Assembly: GCA_900541195.1 (NCBI GenBank)
Contig: UQIY01000062.1
Location: 1-9,632, forward strand
DNA: 9,632 nucleotides
Direction: 5' to 3'
DNA from: an uncultured Collinsella sp.
GTDB lineage: Bacteria; Actinomycetota; Coriobacteriia; Coriobacteriales; Coriobacteriaceae
Of this stretch, positions 5,025 through 9,632 are shown piece after piece. The notes beneath the pieces are model-generated. The model did not search any database. It saw nothing but the letters and a program-made list of their open reading frames with translations, and was not told the DNA's origin. Each line of letters starts with the position of its first letter. The stretch's first letter is position 1. The translations under genes were made by a program, and so were the position numbers.

Positions 5025-5744
5025 TTAGGCTTCCTTACTGGGAAGCACCAGCAGACGGTGGCAATACGGGCAGTGCGCGATCTCGCTACCGTCGTGGTTG
5101 AGGTCGCTCATGGACGACGCCTGCAGCGCGGTGTGGCAGATGGTGGGAATGTTGCCCTTGATGGTCTCGACGGCCAGGCCGCGGAACTGCTTGAGCAGGC
5201 GCTCGTAGTCGGTGAGCACGTCGGTCGGCAGCGTGGCAGCCAGCGCAGTGCGCTCCTTGGTGGCGGCGTCAATCTGTGCCTGGAGGTCGGCGGCCTTGGC
5301 GCGGGCGGCCTTGGTGTCGGCCTTCACGCCTTCCTCGAACTTGGCGATGATGGCCTGCGCGCGAGCCTCGCGGTCGAGCGCCTCCTTGTGGGCGATGACG
5401 ACGTCCTTGCGGGTGTGCTCGATCTTGTCCAGACGCTTGGCCAGAGTGGCGAGCTCGTTCTCTAGGTCCTGAACCTCGCGGTAGTCAGAGCCGTCAACGT
5501 GGCGCTTCTTGGCGGCCTCGATGGCGTTATTGGTCTGGATCTCGGTGGTGTTGAGATCGTCGAGCTCAATATCCAGGTCCTTGCGCTGGGCGTAGAGCTT
5601 GGTCATCTCGGACTTGAGCTTCACATAGGTCTTGCGCTTGGAAGCGAGCTCCTTGAGCTCCGGCATATTGGCAAGTTCGCTCTTGTTGCGGGCGAGCTCC
5701 AAATCGATCTGTTGCAGCTTGAGTAGCGTAGCGCCGGCGCTCAT
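5025..5744 (-). CDS. Coiled-coil protein with C-terminal zinc ribbon (COG1579 family)
   Basis: The 239-residue product is a long charged helix pair (about 5-185, rich in Lys, Glu and Ala, with many heptad-like stretches) followed by a small C-terminal domain. This is the layout of the C4-type zinc-ribbon family that often neighbours Nif3; a role in nucleic-acid or protein binding is suspected but unproven. The second knuckle is clear (CPYC, Cys225 and Cys228). The first is reduced: the family's CxxCH appears here as PTICH, leaving only Cys203 and His204. ATG 5744 is preferred over an in-frame start 12 codons upstream because AGGAGA lies 5-6 nt before it and it overlaps the Nif3 stop as ATGA. 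Confidence 0.85.
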   Translation of the reverse strand: MSAGATLLKLQQIDLELARNKSELANMPELKELASKRKTYVKLKSEMTKLYAQRKDLDIELDDLNTTEIQTNNAIEAAKKRHVDGSDYREVQDLENELATLAKRLDKIEHTRKDVVIAHKEALDREARAQAIIAKFEEGVKADTKAARAKAADLQAQIDAATKERTALAATLPTDVLTDYERLLKQFRGLAVETIKGNIPTICHTALQASSMSDLNHDGSEIAHCPYCHRLLVLPSKEA

Positions 5745-6550
5745 AAGTTCTCTCCTTTTGTCACAGTCCACCATTGGCAAGGGTTCAGTATTTTAATCGC
5801 ATGACGGGGGTCGACCCCGGCGTCAACTGCAGAGTTCATCAATATATCAACAAACGGCTCTTCGGAGCGGTCGTGGCCGAGCAAGATCACCGGTAGCCCG
5901 CGCAAGGCAAGGTCTTGCGCCACGTGGTAGCCCGCCTCGCCCGTCACGATGACATCTGCGCCTGCGGCAATGGCGAGCTCTCCAAAGTCGCCCAGGGAGC
6001 CGCCCAGAATGGCGACGCTGCGGCACGGGTGATCGGCCTCGCCCCATACGCGTGGGTCGCTGCCAAACGCCGTGGCGGCGCGAGTGGCAAGGTCACGCAG
6101 GCTGCAGGGGTCGTTGAGCGTTGCAAGCGCGCCCAGGCCAGTCGCTTCGGGGTCGTCCACGTGCTCCAGCGAGCTTGCGGGCGCGGCGTCCAACAGCGTA
6201 CTTAGGCAAACGCGAGCCTCATGCGAGCGGTCCAGATTGGTGTGGAGCGAGATGATGCTCACGCCGCAGCGGGCCGCCTCGTAGAGCGCCGCACTGCACT
6301 GGGGACGCGTCGCGCTGGGCGGGCAAAATGCCTCGGGCGCCTTGATGTAGACGGGATGATGCGTGAGCAACACGTTGGCTCCGGCTTCCAAGGCGCGCTG
6401 CACGTTGTCCCTGGTAGCGTCGAGCGCGCAGGCCACGCCACGGATCTCGTCGTCGGGGTCGCCAACGGATAAGCCTACGTGGTCCCAGGGTTCGGCGTCC
6501 GTCTTAGGATAGCGTGCAAGCAGGGCGCGCTCGAGTTGGGCGACGATCAT
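5741..6550 (-). CDS. Nif3-like dinuclear metal centre protein (DUF34/YbgI family)
   Basis: Members of this family bind two metal ions. Some have been annotated as type 2 GTP cyclohydrolase I, but the true substrate is uncertain. The 269-residue length matches the short, YbgI-like form without the PII-like insert. Visible motifs are DHVGLSVGD (23-31), LLTHHP with metal-binding His64 and His65, SLHTNLD (101-107), TGEAGYH (203-209) and GHDRSE with His226 and Glu230. The start ATG overlaps the stop of the cysteine desulfurase gene (ATGA, 6550-6547), and its own stop overlaps the next start in the same way. Its expression is therefore probably coupled to both neighbours. The Nif3 plus zinc-ribbon pair is common in bacteria. 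Confidence 0.92.
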   Translation of the reverse strand: MIVAQLERALLARYPKTDAEPWDHVGLSVGDPDDEIRGVACALDATRDNVQRALEAGANVLLTHHPVYIKAPEAFCPPSATRPQCSAALYEAARCGVSIISLHTNLDRSHEARVCLSTLLDAAPASSLEHVDDPEATGLGALATLNDPCSLRDLATRAATAFGSDPRVWGEADHPCRSVAILGGSLGDFGELAIAAGADVIVTGEAGYHVAQDLALRGLPVILLGHDRSEEPFVDILMNSAVDAGVDPRHAIKILNPCQWWTVTKGENL

Positions 6551-7725
6551 GCGGCACCTACGATCGAAAGCAGCGTTTGGGCAAAGTCGTCCAGATCGCC
6601 CGGATTCACACGGTCATCGAAGGAGATGCGCAGTGCGCCCAACGCCTGCTCGCGACCGATGCCCATCGCGCTCAAAACGTGGCTGGGGTCCATGCTGCCG
6701 CTCGAGCATGCCGAGCCTGCCGATACCTCAAAGCCGGCGGCGTCGAGCTTGATGATGAGTTCCTCGGAGTCCATGCCGTCAATATAGATCGATACCATGC
6801 CAGGCAGACGGTCGGCCTGCGTGTAGTCGCCCATGGTGGCGTGAATGCGCGGATGGGCCGTAAGCGTGGCGTAGAGCTTGTCGGACAGGGCCTGCAGCGT
6901 CGCGCGCTCCCGGCCCACATTCGGCAGCAACACGGAAGCGGCAGCGGCAAAGGCGAGCTGTGTGCGCAGGTCCTGCGTGCCGGCGCGACGTCCGGCTTCC
7001 TGTCCGCCGCCAAAGATGCGGGGGCGCAGCGGCGTGCGGGTCTTAACGTAGAGCGCGCCGGATGCCACAGGACCGCCAATCTTGTGGGCGGCGACGGACA
7101 TGGCGTCGACGCCCAGCTCGGTGGCATCGAGCGGAATGTGCAGATAGCCTTGGATGGCGTCGGTGTGGAACAGGGCGCCCACGGCATGTGCAGCCGTGGC
7201 TAGCTCGCGGATGGGCTGTACCACGCCGGTCTCGTTGTTGGCGGCCATGATGCTCACGAGCGCGACGTCGTCGCCGAGCAAGTCACTCAGCGCGGCAGGC
7301 TCGATGTAGCCCGCACGGCAGGGCTGCACCAGGTCGACGGTAAAGCCGGCGGCACGCAGCAGCGGCAGGTTGTCCAGGATCGAATCGTGCTCGATGGCAG
7401 ATACGATCACGCGGCTGCGCTTGCGGTCGCGCTGGCGAGCGCCCTCGGCAAGTCCGAGGAGCGCCAGCTGGTTGGCCTCGGTGCCGCCGTTAGTCAGGAC
7501 GATCTCGGACGGGCGGACGCGTGCGCCAAAGCTGCGGGCGATCTCGCGACGTGCGGCCTCCAGACGCGCGGCAGCCTTGCGGCCAAGCGAGTGCAGCGAG
7601 TTGGGGTTGACGCCCGCAAGCTCGCTGTCGTCGTACTCGCGCTGCGCATGGAGCGCCTCGGCGCGCATGGGCGTCGAGGCAGCATAGTCAAGATTCACGG
7701 GTATGCGGTTTTGACCTGCGGTCAT
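6547..7725 (-). CDS. Cysteine desulfurase (class V aminotransferase, NifS/IscS-like)
   Basis: This PLP enzyme removes sulfur from cysteine as a protein persulfide, for Fe-S cluster assembly, tRNA thiolation or related uses. The 392 residues are full length. They contain LTNGGTEANQLAL (77-89), EHDSI with His113 stacking on PLP, ANNETG (162-167), HTDAIQ with Asp189, the Schiff-base lysine Lys215 in AAHKIGGP, and the catalytic Cys340 in SAGSACSSG. The short active-site loop and GGGQE(A)GRRAGT pattern fit group I (NifS/IscS) rather than SufS. No IscU or SufU scaffold is in the window, so the acceptor is unknown; tRNA 4-thiouridine or 2-thiouridine synthesis is also possible. AGGAGG lies 11 nt before the ATG, within the end of rpe; the gap to rpe is 6 nt. 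Confidence 0.95.
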   Translation of the reverse strand: MTAGQNRIPVNLDYAASTPMRAEALHAQREYDDSELAGVNPNSLHSLGRKAAARLEAARREIARSFGARVRPSEIVLTNGGTEANQLALLGLAEGARQRDRKRSRVIVSAIEHDSILDNLPLLRAAGFTVDLVQPCRAGYIEPAALSDLLGDDVALVSIMAANNETGVVQPIRELATAAHAVGALFHTDAIQGYLHIPLDATELGVDAMSVAAHKIGGPVASGALYVKTRTPLRPRIFGGGQEAGRRAGTQDLRTQLAFAAAASVLLPNVGRERATLQALSDKLYATLTAHPRIHATMGDYTQADRLPGMVSIYIDGMDSEELIIKLDAAGFEVSAGSACSSGSMDPSHVLSAMGIGREQALGALRISFDDRVNPGDLDDFAQTLLSIVGAA

Positions 7726-7731
7726 AGGGGT

Positions 7732-8403
7732 TTATGCCTCCTGTGCGGCCTCGTTGCCCAGCTTCTGCAGCAGCGCAACCTCGGCGGCGGGATCTTCGGA
7801 CTTAAAAACGGCGGAGCCGGCTACGAGTACGTTGGCACCGGCCTTGACGACCTCGGCGATGTTTTTGGAAGAAATGCCGCCGTCGACCTCGATCATGGGC
7901 GACACGCCGTGGCGCTCGCACATGGCCTTAAGCTCGTGGAGTTTAGCAATGGTACCGGGGATAAAACTCTGGCCGCCAAAGCCAGGGTTCACGCTCATGA
8001 GCAGTACCATGTCGACAACGTCGATGATGCTCTCGAGTACGCACACGGGGGTGGCGGGGTTAAGCACCACGCCGGCCTTGACGCCGCGCTGCTGCAAATG
8101 GGTGAGCGTACGGTGCAGGTGCGTGGAGGCCTCGTAGTGCACGGTGATCATGTCGGCACCGGCGTCGGCGTACCAGTCGACGGTCTCGTCGGGGTTCGAC
8201 ACCATCAGGTGCGCGTCGACCGGGACATCGGTGAAGCGCTTAACAGCCTTGAGGATGTCAACGCCAAAGGTGAGGTTGCCGGTAAAGTGACCGTCCATGA
8301 CGTCGAAGTGCACAAAGTCGGCACCGGCGATCTTGTCGAGCTCGCCCTTCAGGTTGGCCATGTCGGCCGAAAGGACGGACGGAGCGATTTTGATGGAACC
8401 CAT
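7732..8403 (-). CDS. rpe: Ribulose-phosphate 3-epimerase
   Basis: Rpe interconverts ribulose 5-phosphate and xylulose 5-phosphate in the non-oxidative pentose phosphate pathway. The 223-residue TIM-barrel protein has the normal length and all signature segments: APSVLSAD (7-14), VHFDVMDGHF (31-40) with metal ligand His32 and catalytic Asp34, DAHLMV (63-68) with His65, MSVNPGFGGQ (136-145) and EVDGGI (172-177) with catalytic Asp174. AGAAAGG upstream supports the ATG at 8403. It lies 18 nt after gpsA and 6 nt before the cysteine desulfurase gene in the same run. Confidence 0.97.
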   Translation of the reverse strand: MGSIKIAPSVLSADMANLKGELDKIAGADFVHFDVMDGHFTGNLTFGVDILKAVKRFTDVPVDAHLMVSNPDETVDWYADAGADMITVHYEASTHLHRTLTHLQQRGVKAGVVLNPATPVCVLESIIDVVDMVLLMSVNPGFGGQSFIPGTIAKLHELKAMCERHGVSPMIEVDGGISSKNIAEVVKAGANVLVAGSAVFKSEDPAAEVALLQKLGNEAAQEA

Positions 8404-8421
8404 GGTAGTAGCCTTTCTGCG

Positions 8422-9429
8422 CTAGTCGGCGAGTCCGTAGAACTCTTGAGAGGGGACGCGGTCGGTGAGGATCTCGAGCGCCCTATCCAAAGTAACACCG
8501 TTGTAGAGCGTTTGCTCCACGGCAAAGGTGAGCGGAATGTCTACGCCCAGTGAACGGGCGAGCTCGCTGACGCTGCGGGCCGCGACGGCGCCCTCGACCA
8601 CCATATGCGTGCGCGCCTGGTACTCGTCGAGCGACACGCCGTGGGCAAACTCGTAGCCAAAGGTGCGGTTGCGCGAATGCTCCGAGGTGCAGGTGGCGAT
8701 GAGGTCGCCCATGCCGGCAAGGCCCATGCAGGTCATGGCCTGCCCGCCGCGGGCGTGCACCAAGCGGCTGATCTCGGCCAGGCCGCGCGTCATGATAAGG
8801 GCGAGCGTGTTGTCGCCCGCACCGGTGCCGGCGGAGATGCCGCACACGATGGCGATGACGTTTTTCATGGCGCCGCAAACCTCGACGCCGGTCATGTCCT
8901 GCGACAGGTAGATGCGAAAGGCCGTGGATAGGAGCAGGTTCTTAAAGGTCTCCCCTATCTGCGGGTCTTTGCTGGCGATGACGGCGGCAGAAAGTCCGCC
9001 ACGGCAGATCTCCTCGGCATGGTTGGGGCCCGAGAGGGCCGCCACGCGTGCCTCGTTGCCAATCTCGCTGGCGATGACCTCGCTCATGAGCAGTCCAGAT
9101 TCGGGCTCGATGCCCTTGGTGAGGCAGAGTGCCGGGGTGTCGGCGGCGATGAAGGGGGCCGCTTGATGGCATACACTGCGCAGGTGCGTGGAGGGCACGG
9201 CAAAGATGATGGCATCGGCGCCCTCGAGTGCCTGCGACAGGTCCGTGGTGGCGATGACGTTGCCGGGCAGCTCGTAGTCCATCAGATACCGGGGATTGCG
9301 GTGCTCGCCATTGATGCCGGCGGCCGTCTGCTCGCTATGGGCCCACATGATCACGCGCTCGGCTCGTGCGGCGGCAAGGCCGGCGACTGCGGTTCCCCAG
9401 GAGCCGGAGCCAATCAGCGCAACATTCAT
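8422..9429 (-). CDS. gpsA: Glycerol-3-phosphate dehydrogenase [NAD(P)+]
   Basis: GpsA reduces dihydroxyacetone phosphate to sn-glycerol 3-phosphate, the backbone for phospholipids. The 335-residue protein has the N-terminal Rossmann motif GSGSWG (7-12), LTKGIE with Lys105, SGPNHAEE (133-140), the catalytic Lys189 in GAMKNVIAI, GLAGMGDLIATCTS (236-249) and SRNRTFG (252-258). Length and motif order are normal. AGGAGAGA precedes the ATG by a few bases. It follows plsY by 9 nt on the same strand; PlsY uses its product, so the pair forms a functional unit in membrane lipid synthesis. Confidence 0.97.
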   Translation of the reverse strand: MNVALIGSGSWGTAVAGLAAARAERVIMWAHSEQTAAGINGEHRNPRYLMDYELPGNVIATTDLSQALEGADAIIFAVPSTHLRSVCHQAAPFIAADTPALCLTKGIEPESGLLMSEVIASEIGNEARVAALSGPNHAEEICRGGLSAAVIASKDPQIGETFKNLLLSTAFRIYLSQDMTGVEVCGAMKNVIAIVCGISAGTGAGDNTLALIMTRGLAEISRLVHARGGQAMTCMGLAGMGDLIATCTSEHSRNRTFGYEFAHGVSLDEYQARTHMVVEGAVAARSVSELARSLGVDIPLTFAVEQTLYNGVTLDRALEILTDRVPSQEFYGLAD

Positions 9430-9438
9430 GACTCTCTC

Positions 9439-9632
9439 CTACTTATCGTCGGGCTCGGTGACGCGCTTGGTAAACGAGAGCTTGGACTCCTTGCCCGTCA
9501 TGAGCTTTTTGATGTTCGCACGATGGGCCCACACCACGGTGATGCCGATCAGCGCCATGCAAAATTTGAGACCCAGGCTGCCGTACGGAAAGACCGCACA
9601 AGCGGCGATGGGAAGACCGATGGCCGCGGCAA
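9439..9632 (-). CDS. plsY: Glycerol-3-phosphate acyltransferase PlsY (partial, C-terminal end)
   Basis: Only the last 64 residues are in the window; the 5' part continues beyond the right edge. The visible end has two hydrophobic segments (AAAIGLPIAACAVF and FCMALIGITVVWA). They are followed by HRANIKKLMTGKESKLSF, the conserved cytoplasmic tail motif of PlsY (H-R-x-N-I-x-R/K-L-x-x-G-x-E). PlsY is a multi-pass membrane enzyme that moves acyl groups from acyl-phosphate to glycerol 3-phosphate. It is the first gene seen of the minus-strand operon, 9 nt before gpsA. Confidence 0.9.
   Translation of the reverse strand, partial: AAAIGLPIAACAVFPYGSLGLKFCMALIGITVVWAHRANIKKLMTGKESKLSFTKRVTEPDDK

Noticed and set aside
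7387..8553. 388-codon plus-strand open frame spanning the opposites of three genes
   Set aside because: It crosses the antisense of the cysteine desulfurase, rpe and gpsA genes; the composition is typical of a shadow frame.

Overview
The window looks like chromosomal DNA from a high-GC Gram-positive gut bacterium of the class Coriobacteriia, probably Collinsella-like. This is inferred from the codon use, the character of the proteins and the gene content; no marker gene such as 16S rRNA is present. It divides into an accessory left part (about 1-3610) and a conserved right part (about 3610-9632), with a tRNA-Pro gene at the junction.

Left part. The end of an unknown gene (3-50) is coupled to a small membrane-anchored protein (52-480). 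Next come three close, strong inverted repeats (487-619) and the truncated remnant of a DnaQ-type 3'-5' exonuclease (583-918). A minus-strand group (about 2120 to 931) follows. It appears to be a decayed secreted-peptide locus: a membrane-protein fragment, a thioredoxin-like remnant with an in-frame stop, a signal-peptide protein whose coding continues in another frame, and an intact small three-helix membrane protein. On the plus strand, 2156-3142 encodes the most interesting gene. It has a class III (type IVb, Flp-like) prepilin N-terminus fused to a large C-terminal DUF6273-like (C-type-lectin/FGE-related) domain ending at a good terminator. Its start lies beside a run of nine G residues placed so that a one-base change would alter which start codon is in frame. 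Its extreme C-terminus resembles the variable region of diversity-generating retroelement targets. No reverse transcriptase or template repeat is seen in the window. From 3186 to 3611 there is no gene, only small repeats and inverted repeats.

Right part. All genes are on the minus strand in a compact operon-like run. In transcription order they are plsY (partial), gpsA, rpe, a cysteine desulfurase, a Nif3-family protein, a coiled-coil zinc-ribbon protein and coaBC. Gaps are 18 nt or less, and two junctions are ATGA stop/start overlaps, which suggests translational coupling. The operon joins phospholipid precursor synthesis (GpsA supplies glycerol-3-phosphate to PlsY), the pentose phosphate pathway (Rpe), sulfur mobilisation (cysteine desulfurase) and coenzyme A synthesis (CoaBC, which itself consumes cysteine). 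A tRNA-Pro(GGG) gene with its own promoter and terminator follows coaBC.
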